Shown in pieces: positions 26,825 through 35,824 of a stretch of 64,000 nt of DNA. How positions within the stretch are numbered: position 1 is the stretch's first letter; every line of letters begins with the position of its first letter. Under the pieces are notes generated by a model. That model was not told the DNA's origin. It searched no databases and was given only the letters and a program-made list of their open reading frames with translations. The position numbers were made by a program, and so were the translations under genes. This DNA is from Nocardiopsis ansamitocini (GTDB taxonomy: Bacteria; Actinomycetota; Actinomycetes; Streptosporangiales; Streptosporangiaceae): NCBI RefSeq assembly GCF_030268225.1, contig NZ_BSQG01000006.1, forward strand, positions 1 through 64,000, given 5' to 3'.

Positions 26825-27091
26825 ATGGGGCGCGGCCGAGCCAAGGCCAAGCAGCAGAAGGTCGCCCGGCGGTTGAAGTACAGCGCCGGTGGTACCGACC
26901 TTGATCGGCTTCGGTCAGAGCTGGGTGTCGCTGAGGAAGACGTGTCGGTTGCGGAGCCTTCGGGCCCTCCGGATGACACCGAAGACCCTTACGACGACCT
27001 GGTCGACCGTTACGCGGACTACGCCGATCGGTACGCGGGTGGTGAAGAGGGCGCAGGGGACGATTCCGAACGTTCGGACAATCGTCGCTGA
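26825..27091 (+). CDS. DUF3073 family protein
   Basis: Small acidic protein of 88 residues with the DUF3073 signature at its start: GRGRAKAKQQKVARRLKYS, then an acidic tail (DDTEDPYDDLVDRYADYADRY). The basic head suggests nucleic-acid or ribosome contact, but function is unknown. It is a widespread actinobacterial gene beside purM. A structured non-coding tail follows. Confidence 0.9.
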   Translation: MGRGRAKAKQQKVARRLKYSAGGTDLDRLRSELGVAEEDVSVAEPSGPPDDTEDPYDDLVDRYADYADRYAGGEEGAGDDSERSDNRR

Positions 27092-27188
27092 TGCGCCCGG
27101 TAGTACCGTCAGCAGGCTGCAATATCCGCTCAACCGGGTTCATCGGTGTTGAGCAGGCCCTGCCGGTCCGGTCCACGTCAGTGGGCTG

Positions 27189-27283
27189 GGCCACGGAGTC
27201 TGTGGCCGGTGAAACGAGGCAGGTAACCCCGCCAGCGGGGCGTCGAAACCCGGGGCCGTCTCACTGAGACAGGCCCCGGTTTC
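27189..27283. terminator. cluster of three hairpins between DUF3073 gene and purM
   Basis: Three successive stems lie between these convergent genes: GGCCAC/GTGGCC (27189-27207), CCCCG/CGGGG with loop CCAG (27227-27240), and a long stem GAAACCCGGGGCC/GGCCCCGGTTTC with an inner GTCTC/GAGAC (27245-27283). The last is a strong bidirectional terminator. The first two may be part of the same tail or of a structured RNA. Confidence 0.7.
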
Positions 27284-27307
27284 GCATGTCTGCACCAAGG
27301 ACCCGAG

Positions 27308-28363
27308 CTAGGCGTACTCACCGGTGAGAACGGCTTCGCCCGTCCCCGGGGCGAGCGTCCCCATCGTCCAGGCCCGCACGCCGCGTTCTGCGAGAACCGC
27401 CAGCGAGCGCTCAGCCGAGGCCGGTGCGACGATCGCGACCATTCCCACACCCATGTTGAAGGTCGCCTCCATGTCCGCGCGGGACACCTTTCCCTGCTCG
27501 GCGAGATAGCCGAAGACCGGGTCCGGGCTCCACGTCGAGCGGTCCAGCGTCGCGTCCACCGTGCCGGGAAGGGACCGTGCCAGATTCGCGGCGAGGCCGC
27601 CTCCCGTGATGTGGGAGAACGCGTGGACCTCCGCCGCCTCGATCAGCGCCAGGCAGTCCTTGGCGTACACCTTGGTCGGGGTGAGCAACACGTCCCCCAG
27701 CACCCCGCCCAACGCGGGCACCTCGGCGCGCAGGTCGAGCCCCGCCCGGTCGATCACGTGCCGGATCAGTGAGTAGCCGTTGGAGTGCGGGCCGGAAGAA
27801 GCCAGCGCGATCACCACGTCGCCCGCCCGCACCCGGTCGGGGCCCAGGATGGCATCCGCCTCGACGATGCCGGTCCCCGCGCCGGCGAGGTCGTACTCGT
27901 CGGCCCCCATCGCTCCGGGGTGTTCGGCGGTCTCGCCGCCGATCAACGCGCATCCGGCCTGACGGCAGCCCTCGGCGATCCCGCCGACGATCTCGGCGAT
28001 CCGCTCGGGCACCACCGATCCGCAGGCGATGTAGTCGGTCATGAACAGCGGTTCGGCGCCGCTGACCACCAGATCGTCCACGACCATGCCGACCAGGTCG
28101 ATGCCGATGGTGTCGTGCTTGCCCAACGTCTGGGCGAGCATGACCTTCGTGCCGACACCGTCGGTCGAGGTCGCAAGGACGGGCGCGGTGTACTTGGTCG
28201 GGTCCAGCCGAAACAGACCGGCGAACCCGCTGGAGTCGGTGACGAGCTCGGGGCGGTGGGTCCGTGCCACGTGCTTCTTCATCAGGTCCACCGCGCGCTC
28301 ACCAGCGGCGATGTCGACCCCGGCAGCGGCGTAGGCCGGAGTGGTGTTGGTGCCCTCGGACAC
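27308..28363 (-). CDS. purM: phosphoribosylformylglycinamidine cyclo-ligase (AIR synthetase)
   Basis: Fifth step of de novo purine synthesis: ATP-dependent ring closure of FGAM to AIR. 351 residues with the PurM/AIRS fold. Visible landmarks are the N-terminal YAAAGVDIAAG, DGVGTKVMLA, IGIDLVGMVVDDLVVSGAEPLFMTDYIA, IGGETAEHPG and ASSGPHSNGYSLIR. The gene follows purF on the minus strand by 75 bases, so the two are co-transcribed. Confidence 0.97.
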   Translation of the reverse strand: MSEGTNTTPAYAAAGVDIAAGERAVDLMKKHVARTHRPELVTDSSGFAGLFRLDPTKYTAPVLATSTDGVGTKVMLAQTLGKHDTIGIDLVGMVVDDLVVSGAEPLFMTDYIACGSVVPERIAEIVGGIAEGCRQAGCALIGGETAEHPGAMGADEYDLAGAGTGIVEADAILGPDRVRAGDVVIALASSGPHSNGYSLIRHVIDRAGLDLRAEVPALGGVLGDVLLTPTKVYAKDCLALIEAAEVHAFSHITGGGLAANLARSLPGTVDATLDRSTWSPDPVFGYLAEQGKVSRADMEATFNMGVGMVAIVAPASAERSLAVLAERGVRAWTMGTLAPGTGEAVLTGEYA

Positions 28364-28438
28364 GCGGAAAACCTCTTCTTCGCTCGACTGGCGTCCCGGC
28401 GGGCCCGTGCTGGGGCCGCCGGGACGGGGAGAACTTGA

Positions 28439-29905
28439 CTACGCCGACACCGACGCGCTCTTGGGGGTGCCGCACGACTTCTCCAGCAGGTACTTGCCTC
28501 TGGAGTCCTCGTCCACCTCGATGGGGTAGACGCCGTCGAAGCAGGCCCGGCACAGCCGGTCCTTGCGTACCTCGGTGGCCGAGATCAACTCGTCCAGACC
28601 GATGTAGGCGAGGGAGTCGGCGCCGATGGACCGGCAGATCTCCTCGGTGGAGAGGTTCCCCGCGATCAGTTCGGCCTTCGTTGCGAAGTCGATGCCGTAG
28701 TAGCAGGGCCACAACACCGGCGGGCTGGAGATGCGCACGTGCACCTCGGCGGCACCCGCCTCGCGCAGCATTCGCACCAGTGCCCGCTGTGTGTTGCCCC
28801 GCACGATCGAGTCGTCCACGACCACCAGCCGCTTGCCCCCGATGACATCGCGCAGGGGGTTGAGCTTGAGCCGGATGCCGAGTTCGCGCAGGGTCTGGCT
28901 GGGCTGGATGAAAGTACGGCCCACGTAGGAGTTCTTCACTAGCCCCTGCGCGAACGGGATGCCGCTGCCCTCTGCGTAGCCCACCGCGGCGGGAGTCCCC
29001 GACTCGGGAACCGGGATGACGATGTCGGCCTCGGCCGGGTGCTCCTTGGCGAGTCGCCGCCCCACCTCCACCCGTGCGCTGTTGACGTTGCGTCCTGCGA
29101 TGGTGGTGTCGGGACGGGCAAGGTACACGTACTCGAACAGGCAGCCCTTGGGCTCTGCCGGAGTGAACCGTTTGGCGCTCACGCCGTTGGCGTTGATGAC
29201 GAGCATCTCGCCCGGTTCCACCTCGCGGACCACGGTGGCCCCGACGATGTCGAGTGCCGCGGTCTCGCTGGCCACCACCCATCCGCTGTCGAGGCGTCCG
29301 AGCACCAGCGGGCGGATGCCCTGCGGGTCGCGTGCCGCGTAAAGCGTGTCCTCGTCCATGAAGACCAGGGAGAAGGCGCCCTTGACCTTGGGAAGCAGCT
29401 CCATCGCGGCTTCCTCGGTGGTGCGGTCGGGATTGGACGCCAGGAGGCTGGTGAGCACCTCGGTGTCGGTGGTGGCGGTGAGCCGGTCCGAAGGCAGCAT
29501 CGCTGCGAGTTCGGGGGTGTTGATGAGGTTGCCGTTGTGGCCCAGCGCCAGACCGCCCTCACGGGCGGAGTAGAAGGTCGGCTGTGCGTTCTCCCACACC
29601 GGGGAACCGGTGGTGGAGTAACGGCAGTGGCCGATCGCCAGATGACCTCGGAGCGATTCGAGGGTCGCCTCATTGAAAACCTGGGAGACGAGCCCCATGT
29701 CCTTGTATACGACGATGCGTTCGCCATCGCTGAGGGCGATGCCCGCGGACTCCTGTCCACGGTGCTGCAAAGCGTAGAGACCGAAATAGGTGAGCTTGCT
29801 GACTTCTTCGCCGGGAGCCCAGACCCCGAACACTCCGCAGGCGTCCTGCGGTCCGCGTTCTTGTGGATCGATATCCATGGTCAGCCGGCCGTCGGGATGC
29901 GACAC
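28439..29905 (-). CDS. purF: amidophosphoribosyltransferase
   Basis: First committed step of purine synthesis: PRPP plus glutamine gives phosphoribosylamine. 488 residues. GTG 29905 is used because the protein then has the short N-terminal propeptide usual in actinobacteria; cleavage would expose Cys23 (DACGVFGVW), the glutaminase nucleophile. The PRPP-binding loop VVVDDSIVRGNT and the iron-sulfur-type cysteines near the C-terminus (CYYGIDF, CRACFDG) place it in the Bacillus-like, Fe-S-containing class. An in-frame ATG at 29878 is less likely. Confidence 0.96.
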   Translation of the reverse strand: MSHPDGRLTMDIDPQERGPQDACGVFGVWAPGEEVSKLTYFGLYALQHRGQESAGIALSDGERIVVYKDMGLVSQVFNEATLESLRGHLAIGHCRYSTTGSPVWENAQPTFYSAREGGLALGHNGNLINTPELAAMLPSDRLTATTDTEVLTSLLASNPDRTTEEAAMELLPKVKGAFSLVFMDEDTLYAARDPQGIRPLVLGRLDSGWVVASETAALDIVGATVVREVEPGEMLVINANGVSAKRFTPAEPKGCLFEYVYLARPDTTIAGRNVNSARVEVGRRLAKEHPAEADIVIPVPESGTPAAVGYAEGSGIPFAQGLVKNSYVGRTFIQPSQTLRELGIRLKLNPLRDVIGGKRLVVVDDSIVRGNTQRALVRMLREAGAAEVHVRISSPPVLWPCYYGIDFATKAELIAGNLSTEEICRSIGADSLAYIGLDELISATEVRKDRLCRACFDGVYPIEVDEDSRGKYLLEKSCGTPKSASVSA

Positions 29906-29940
29906 GTGCTTCAGCTTAACGTCTCATGTCCAAGCCCGTG

Positions 29941-30420
29941 TCAAGCAGGTCGGGACTCGTGTCCCCAGAGCGGAAGCAGGGCGGACAGGTCGGCGCGCAC
30001 TCCACTGGCCGAGACCCGGTGCGCAGAGGTGGCTTCGGGCCAGTCCAGAGTTCCTGCGGCCAGCGCGATCCAGGTGAGTGGGTCGGTCTCCACGACGCCG
30101 GGCGGAGTGCCCCGGGTGTGCCGTGGCCCGGACAGGCACTGCACCGCTCCGAAAGGGGGAACCCTGACCTCCAGGGCGTGCCCGGGGACGCGCTCGGCCA
30201 GTTCGACCAGGGTTGCGCGCACCACCGCCTTCACCGCAGAGCGTTCGGGGGCGGCCCCGCTGTCCTGGGCGCGCAGCACGGCGTGCGCGCACGCCCGGAG
30301 GACATCTGTAGGAAGGTCGGGGCCGCAATAGGGGGCCTCGTCCAGGGCCTTGAGCTGGTCGTCGAGGGCGGTCCGCAATGCGGCGCGGCGTCGCTGGGTC
30401 GAGGTGGGCTTGGCGGGCAC
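29941..30420 (-). CDS. small SCP-like (sterol carrier family) protein
   Basis: Protein of 159 residues starting at GTG 30420. The N-terminal half is helical and basic (TSTQRRRAALRTALDDQL), the C-terminal half resembles the SCP2-like fold seen with maleylpyruvate-isomerase-type proteins (LEVRVPPFGAVQCLSG, ETDPLTWIALAAGTLDW). A homologue beside purF is familiar from Streptomyces. The ligand and role are unknown. It lies 35 bases upstream of purF in the same direction and could be in the purine operon. Confidence 0.75.
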   Translation of the reverse strand: MPAKPTSTQRRRAALRTALDDQLKALDEAPYCGPDLPTDVLRACAHAVLRAQDSGAAPERSAVKAVVRATLVELAERVPGHALEVRVPPFGAVQCLSGPRHTRGTPPGVVETDPLTWIALAAGTLDWPEATSAHRVSASGVRADLSALLPLWGHESRPA

Positions 30421-30873
30421 CCCACGACCCTAGCCCGTCTCGCGACGATCACGATCCCGAAACGATCGACAATGTCTCACCCGTCTGACGTGCGGTTACG
30501 ACACGGACGAAGACGGCGATTGGGAAAACTGCCCCCAACGAGTAAGTTGATCAAATGTGTCATGTGGGTTACATGAGCCGAGGAGGGCGCTCTTCAAGGG
30601 CACCGCACCCGGATTCCCGTGCCCTGTCGGCGCATGTCACCGTGAAAAGGCCCAATACGCCCGGATACCCCGCACCGAGAGCAGGGGTGGTTAGGATGAT
30701 TGCGCCACTACGTCGGCATTTGACGCCGGTGCGGTTCAAGTGAACATCGAGTGACGCGCCCCTGCGTCAGCTAACGAAGGGGTGCCGCGCGGCCACGCCC
30801 AGGGGAGGGGTGGCCATCGAACGCGGCTGCCCCAAATGGACCACGAGCCCCACCGCACTCCCGGGAGAGAGAT
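30421..30873 (+). promoter_or_regulatory. leader region of the Pit phosphate operon
   Basis: Non-coding region between divergent genes. Dyads are GTTCA-AG-TGAAC at 30734-30745, CATGT-GGGTT-ACATG at 30561-30575, and a near-perfect GGCCAC...GTGGCC hairpin at 30791-30815 close to the start of the DUF47 gene. No two 11-base PHO repeats like those before pstS were found. A small open frame at 30555-30743 is not credible. Confidence 0.45.
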
Positions 30874-31491
30874 GTGCGTCTTCGCCTGACACCGCGCGAC
30901 GACAGTTATTACGAGATGTTCGCCGACTCGGCGAACAACTTGGTCATCGCGTCGAGACTACTGGTGGAGCTGATCAGCGACGGTGCTGATCGCGAGGCCA
31001 TCACCGAGAAGATGCGGGCCTGCGAGCACGCCGGTGACGACCGCACCCACGCCATCATGCGAAGGCTCAACGAGAGCTTCGTCACCCCGTTCGACCGCGA
31101 GGATATCTACCGGCTCGCCTCCTGTCTCGACGACGTCATGGACTCCATGGACGCGGCCGTCGACCTCATCGGCCTCTACAGCCTCGATCGGTTGCCCAAG
31201 GGCATCATCGACCAGGTCGAGGTCCTGGAACGGGCCGCGGAGCTCACCGCCGAGGCCATGACGCGGTTGCGCTCCATGAAGAACCTCACCAGCTACTGGA
31301 TCGAGATCAACCGGCTGGAGAACCAGGCCGACCAGATCTACCGGCGGTTGCTGGCGCACCTGTTCAGCGGTGAGTACGACGCGCTGACCGTGCTCAAGCT
31401 CAAGGACGTCATCGAGGAGCTGGAGAAGGCCGCGGACGCGTTCGAGCACGTGGCCAACACTGTCGAGAGCATCGCCGTGAAGGAATCCTGA
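30874..31491 (+). CDS. DUF47 (PhoU-like) Pit-accessory protein
   Basis: Helical protein of 205 residues, the DUF47/PhoU-like partner usually encoded with PiT transporters. GTG 30874 follows GGGAGAG. The sequence shows two repeats of three-helix bundles with the E/DxxxD metal-binding pattern (HAGDDRTHAIMRRL, ENQADQIYRRLLAHLF). Such proteins are thought to control the transporter. It ends 31 bases before the transporter gene, so they are one operon. Confidence 0.9.
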   Translation: MRLRLTPRDDSYYEMFADSANNLVIASRLLVELISDGADREAITEKMRACEHAGDDRTHAIMRRLNESFVTPFDREDIYRLASCLDDVMDSMDAAVDLIGLYSLDRLPKGIIDQVEVLERAAELTAEAMTRLRSMKNLTSYWIEINRLENQADQIYRRLLAHLFSGEYDALTVLKLKDVIEELEKAADAFEHVANTVESIAVKES

Positions 31492-31522
31492 GCCCGTCGC
31501 CCAGGGGGAAACCCAGCTGATC

Positions 31523-32515
31523 GTGCCAACCGACCCCGCTCTGCTCGCCGTCGTCGCCGTCGCGTTGGTGTTCGCCTTCACCAACGGTTTTCACGACGCC
31601 GCCAACTCCATCGCCACCTCGATCTCGACCCGTGCCCTGACCCCGAGGGTCGCTGTCGTCATGGCCGCGTGCATGAACCTGCTGGGCGCCTTCCTCGGGG
31701 AAGGAGTGGCCCGCACGATCAGCCAGAACATCATCGCTCCGCCGCCGGGTCATCCGGGCCTCATGGTGCTCTTCGCAGCGTTGTGCGGTGCCATCGCCTG
31801 GAACGTCTTCACCTGGTACCGGGGGATGCCTTCCTCGGCTTCGCACGCCTTGGTGGGCGGGATGCTGGGGGCGGCGTTGGTGTCGGCGGCCACTGTCGAC
31901 TGGGGCGGAGTGGGAACCAGCTTCCTGATCCCGATGCTGGTGTCGCCGCTCATGGGTGCGTTGCTGGGCTACCTGCTGATGCTGGCGATCCTGTGGGGTT
32001 TTCGCAACGCCCGTCCGCGCTCGGTGGGCCGTAAGTTCAGGCTCGCGCAGAGCGTGTCGGCTGCCGCCATGGCGCTGGGCAATGGGCTCCAGGACGCGCA
32101 GAAGACGATGGGGATCGTGGTCCTCGCGCTGGTCACCACCGGCTATCAGCAGTCCTACGACGTCCCCACCTGGGCAATCGTCGGCGCCGCGGTCGCGATG
32201 TCCTTGGGGACGGCGACCGGCGGTTGGCGGATCATGCGCACACTGGGCCATCGGGTCATCCAACTGGACGCACCCAAGGGGTTCGCGGCAGAGGCCACCG
32301 TCTCGCTGATCATGGGCGCCACTTCGTTCATCTGGCACGTACCGGTCTCCAGTACGCACATCATCACGTCGGCGATCGTGGGGGTCGGTTCGACGCGCAG
32401 GCTCTCGGCGGTGCGCTGGGGAGTGGCCGGCGACATCGTGGTGATCTGGCTGCTGACCGTTCCCAGCGCCGCCCTCATCGCAGCCGGCGTCTACGGTCTG
32501 CTGTACCTGATGTGA
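31523..32515 (+). CDS. pit: low-affinity inorganic phosphate transporter (PiT family)
   Basis: Membrane symporter of 330 residues that takes up metal-phosphate with protons. The two family signatures are present as an inverted pair: FTNGFHDAANSIATSISTRAL near the start and LGNGLQDAQKTMGIV near the middle, with about ten membrane segments. GTG 31523 is used; the ribosome site GGGGGAA is rather far upstream, so the start could be a few codons earlier. It is convergent with pstB. Confidence 0.92.
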   Translation: MPTDPALLAVVAVALVFAFTNGFHDAANSIATSISTRALTPRVAVVMAACMNLLGAFLGEGVARTISQNIIAPPPGHPGLMVLFAALCGAIAWNVFTWYRGMPSSASHALVGGMLGAALVSAATVDWGGVGTSFLIPMLVSPLMGALLGYLLMLAILWGFRNARPRSVGRKFRLAQSVSAAAMALGNGLQDAQKTMGIVVLALVTTGYQQSYDVPTWAIVGAAVAMSLGTATGGWRIMRTLGHRVIQLDAPKGFAAEATVSLIMGATSFIWHVPVSSTHIITSAIVGVGSTRRLSAVRWGVAGDIVVIWLLTVPSAALIAAGVYGLLYLM

Positions 32516-32617
32516 GCCTGTTCCGTGCGGTTGGTCCGGCCCGCAACAGCCGCGGGGCGTCCCGCGGCCCCTGGAGGGCCACTGAGACGCCCCGCGTCGA
32601 TGGCCGGGGGGCGAGGG

Positions 32618-33397
32618 CTACCCGAAGCGACCGGTGATGTAGTTCTCGGTCTCCTTCTTCTCCGGGTTGGTGAAGATCCGGTTCGTTTCGCCCATCTCGA
32701 TCAGCTTTCCGGGCTTGCCGGTGCCGGCCAGGTTGAAGAACGCCGTGACGTCGCTGACCCGGGCGGCCTGCTGCATGTTGTGCGTGACGATCACGATCGT
32801 GTAGTTCTCCTTGAGCTTGGAGATCAGGTCCTCGATCGCGAGGGTGGAAATCGGGTCCAGCGCCGAGCAGGGCTCGTCCATCAGCAGCACGCTGGGCTCG
32901 ACGGCGATCGCCCGCGCGATGCACAGACGCTGCTGCTGGCCGCCGGACAGGCCGGCTCCCGGCTTGTTGAGCCGGTCCTTGACTTCTTCCCACAGGTTCG
33001 CGCCGCGCAGCGCGTTCTCCACCGTCTCGTCGGCGACGGCCTTGCTCATCCGCTGGTTGTTGAGCTTGGAGCCGGCGATGACGTTGTCGTAGATCGACAT
33101 CGTGGGGAACGGGTTGGGGCGCTGGAACACCATGCCGACCTCGCGCCGTACCGCCACCGGGTCGACCTCGGGGCCGTACACGTCCTGGTCGTCGAGCATG
33201 ACCTTGCCCTGGACACGGGCCCCAGGGGTGACCTCGTGCATGCGGTTGAGGGTGCGCAGGAAGGTGGACTTGCCGCAGCCGGAGGAGCCGATGAAGGCGG
33301 TCACCGAGCGGGGTTCGATGGTCATCGAGACGTCTTCGACGGCGAGGAAGTCGCCGTAGTAGACGTGCAGTCCGGAGACGTCGATTCGTTTGGCCAC
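32618..33397 (-). CDS. pstB: phosphate ABC transporter ATPase
   Basis: ATP-hydrolysing subunit of the high-affinity phosphate importer, 259 residues. Walker [10 protein letters not shown], the Q-loop, the ABC signature LSGGQQQR, Walker [14 protein letters not shown] and the H-loop VTHNMQQA are all intact. It is the last gene of pstS-pstC-pstA-pstB and follows pstA after 59 bases. Confidence 0.97.
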   Translation of the reverse strand: MAKRIDVSGLHVYYGDFLAVEDVSMTIEPRSVTAFIGSSGCGKSTFLRTLNRMHEVTPGARVQGKVMLDDQDVYGPEVDPVAVRREVGMVFQRPNPFPTMSIYDNVIAGSKLNNQRMSKAVADETVENALRGANLWEEVKDRLNKPGAGLSGGQQQRLCIARAIAVEPSVLLMDEPCSALDPISTLAIEDLISKLKENYTIVIVTHNMQQAARVSDVTAFFNLAGTGKPGKLIEMGETNRIFTNPEKKETENYITGRFG

Positions 33398-33456
33398 TGA
33401 AAGTTCCTCAGGTTCTCAAGAGTAGGGGAGCGGGGGCGTCGGCGAGGGGCACGGCC

Positions 33457-34551
33457 TCACCGCCCGAGCTTGGGTGCGAAGAGACGCGAGATCATCCGAG
33501 CCGCGAAGAACAGCAGCATGACCACGATGATCAGCGTCAGCGCAGCGGCCCAGGCCCGCTCGTAGTTGATGGCGCCGCCCATCCGCACCTGCGAGTAGAT
33601 GAACACGGGGAGGCTCATCATCTGGCCCTCGAAGAGGTTCCAGTTGATCGCCACCGCGGAGGAGCCGGCGGTCAGGATGAGGGGCGCGGTCTCGCCGATG
33701 ACGCGGGCCAGCGCCAGCATGATGCCGGTGGTGATACCGGCGATCGCGGTGGGCAGGACCACTTTCACGATGGTCAGCCACTTGGGTACGCCCAGTGCAT
33801 ACGAGGCCTCCCGAAGCTCGTTGGGAACCAGGCGCAGCATCTCCTCGCAGGAGCGCACCACGACCGGGATCATCAGCACCGACAGGGCGATCGCTCCGGC
33901 GGCGCCGTTGGTCTTGCCCGGGCCGAACAGCATGATCCACAGCGCGACCACGAACAGGCCGGCCACGATGGAGGGGATGCCGGTCATGACGTCCACGAAG
34001 AACGTGATGGCCTGCTTGAGCCGGCCGCGACCGTACTCGACGAGGTAGACGGCGGTGAGCAGGCCGATCGGAATGGACACCACCGCGGCGAAGCCGGTGA
34101 TCATCAGGGTCCCCACGATGGCGTGGTAGGCACCGCCCGCGTCCATGCTCGGGGTGACCCCGTTCATGGACACCTGGAGGAAGTAGCCGTCCAGGCGGAC
34201 CAGGCCCGAGCTGAGAACCGTCCACAGCACCGAGACGAGCGGCACCATCGCCAGCGCGAAACAGGTGTAGACGACCGCGGTGACGAGCCGGTCCTTGGCC
34301 TTGCGGCCGTTCTCGTAGAAGGCGGAGGCGGTGGTGATCGCGACCATGTAGCCCACGATGGTGATCACGGCCAGCATCGGCAGGCTCCACGCGTCCAGGG
34401 CGTAGAGGGTGCCGGCGCCGAGCACCACGATCGCGGCCAGGGTCGCCGGCGGCATCGGCTTGGGCAGTGTCCCGCCGAGGGAGAGTGTGTTCGCCGACGG
34501 GGTGGATCCGCCTTCGGTGGAGGACGGAGACAGTTGCGTGGAGGCGGACAT
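33457..34551 (-). CDS. pstA: phosphate ABC transporter permease PstA
   Basis: Inner-membrane channel subunit of 364 residues. A cytoplasmic Ser/Thr/Pro-rich tail (1-35) is followed by extra membrane helices typical of actinobacterial PstA, then the core permease helices. The coupling-helix EAA loop ELREASYALGVPKWLTIVKVVLPTAIAGI contacts PstB. It starts one base after the pstC stop (stop and start adjoin at 34551-34552), so translation is coupled. Confidence 0.95.
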   Translation of the reverse strand: MSASTQLSPSSTEGGSTPSANTLSLGGTLPKPMPPATLAAIVVLGAGTLYALDAWSLPMLAVITIVGYMVAITTASAFYENGRKAKDRLVTAVVYTCFALAMVPLVSVLWTVLSSGLVRLDGYFLQVSMNGVTPSMDAGGAYHAIVGTLMITGFAAVVSIPIGLLTAVYLVEYGRGRLKQAITFFVDVMTGIPSIVAGLFVVALWIMLFGPGKTNGAAGAIALSVLMIPVVVRSCEEMLRLVPNELREASYALGVPKWLTIVKVVLPTAIAGITTGIMLALARVIGETAPLILTAGSSAVAINWNLFEGQMMSLPVFIYSQVRMGGAINYERAWAAALTLIIVVMLLFFAARMISRLFAPKLGR

Positions 34552-35514
34552 TTACGCGAACTCCTTGCGGCGCGACACCACGAAGCGCGCTGCCATGTTG
34601 ACGACGAGCGTGATGGCGAACAGGACCAGGCCGGCCGAGATCAGCGCGGAGACGCCGTAGCCGGTGGCCTCTGGGTACTGCAGGGCGATGTGTGCGGCGA
34701 TCGTCTGGTTGCCGCTCTGTAGCAGGAACCACGAGATGACCAGGGAGGGCGACAAGATCATGGCGACGGCCATGGTCTCGCCCAGCGCCCGGCCCAGACC
34801 CAGCATCGCGCCGCCGATGATGCCGGGGCGGCCGAAGGGGAGTACCGCCATCCGGATCATCTCCCAGCGCGTGGCGCCCAGGGCGAGGGCCGCCTCGCGG
34901 TGGGACTGGGGGACCTGCTGGAAGACGTCGCGCGACATCGCGGTGATGATCGGCAGGATCATCACCGCGAGCACGATGCCCACCGTCAGCATGGTGCGCC
35001 CTGTCGTGGAGACCGGTCCGGAGAAGAACGGGATCCAGCCCAGGTACGTCTCCAGGGAGGCGTAGAAGGGAACCAGTTGCACGACCAGCCAGCCGATGCC
35101 CCAGAGGCCGTAGACGACGCTGGGGATCGCGGCGAGGAGGTCCACCACGTAGCCCAGGACCGCCGCGACGCGCCGCGGCGCGTAGTAGACGATGAACAGC
35201 GCGATGCCGATGGCGATGGGAGTCGCGATGATCAGGGCGATCGCTGCGGCGAGCACGGTGCCGAAGGCCAGTGCGGCCACACCGAACGCGGGTGCCTCGC
35301 GCGTGTTGGCGCCCCATTCGGAGCTGGTGAAGAAGTTTGCGGTGTTCGCGGCGAGTGAGTCGTAGGACTGGCCGATCAAGAACGCCGCGACACCCGCCAG
35401 GATCGCGAGGATCAGGATCCCCGATCCCTTCGCGCTGTTGGCGAAGACGACGTCGCCGACGCGACGTTTGCCCTGCGGTTCGCGGGCCGTCACAGACGGG
35501 TCTGTGGTGGTCAT
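34552..35514 (-). CDS. pstC: phosphate ABC transporter permease PstC
   Basis: Second permease subunit, 320 residues. ATG 35514 begins MTTTDPSVTA; an in-frame upstream ATG at 35553 is less likely. Membrane helices run from about residue 35, and the EAA loop SHREAALALGATRWEMIRMAVLPFGRPGI is clear. It follows pstS after 310 bases that hold a strong hairpin, which may lower its expression compared with the binding protein. Confidence 0.95.
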   Translation of the reverse strand: MTTTDPSVTAREPQGKRRVGDVVFANSAKGSGILILAILAGVAAFLIGQSYDSLAANTANFFTSSEWGANTREAPAFGVAALAFGTVLAAAIALIIATPIAIGIALFIVYYAPRRVAAVLGYVVDLLAAIPSVVYGLWGIGWLVVQLVPFYASLETYLGWIPFFSGPVSTTGRTMLTVGIVLAVMILPIITAMSRDVFQQVPQSHREAALALGATRWEMIRMAVLPFGRPGIIGGAMLGLGRALGETMAVAMILSPSLVISWFLLQSGNQTIAAHIALQYPEATGYGVSALISAGLVLFAITLVVNMAARFVVSRRKEFA

Positions 35515-35824
35515 GTGAGACTCCGGTCGAGATGGTTCAAGGTCCGCCCCCATGCAGAGCGTTCTTCTGCGCGTTTTCCAGACAGACGATGGCGGGGCCT
35601 GTTACATTGTGGAGCTTGCCCGCCGCGGGTTGGAACGCGACTGCCGGTTGGGCGATACAGGGCGCTCTGACCTGCGGTGATGGACCGGTTTTGCTTGGCG
35701 TTCCCAGTGCGTGGGAGGAGCCGGGCGCCGACTCCGCCGAGCGGGCCGCGGGTGACCAACGCGACCAAGGGCAGGGCCCACCTCGCTCGGTGGAGCCCTA
35801 CCCTCGACGGAGTCGACGCGCTGA
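35515..35824 (-). other. pstS-pstC intercistronic region
   Basis: The 310 bases hold no gene. The imperfect stem at 35768-35804 lies 20 bases after the pstS stop; the rest appears unstructured apart from a small GCAGA/TCTGC dyad near 35555. Confidence 0.55.
35768..35804 (-). terminator. attenuating hairpin after pstS
   Basis: Reading on the minus strand, AGGGTAGGGCTCCACC pairs with GGTGGGCCCTGCCCT across GAGCGA with one wobble pair and one bulge. It is 20 bases after the pstS stop and before pstC, where partial termination would make binding protein in excess over permease. Confidence 0.65.

Noticed and set aside
30555-30743. Small plus-strand frame before the Pit genes
   Set aside because: No conserved pattern and no good start; left as non-coding.
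30421-30873. PHO box before the Pit operon
   Set aside because: Only a GTTCA/TGAAC dyad was found, not two adjoining 11-base direct repeats like those before pstS.
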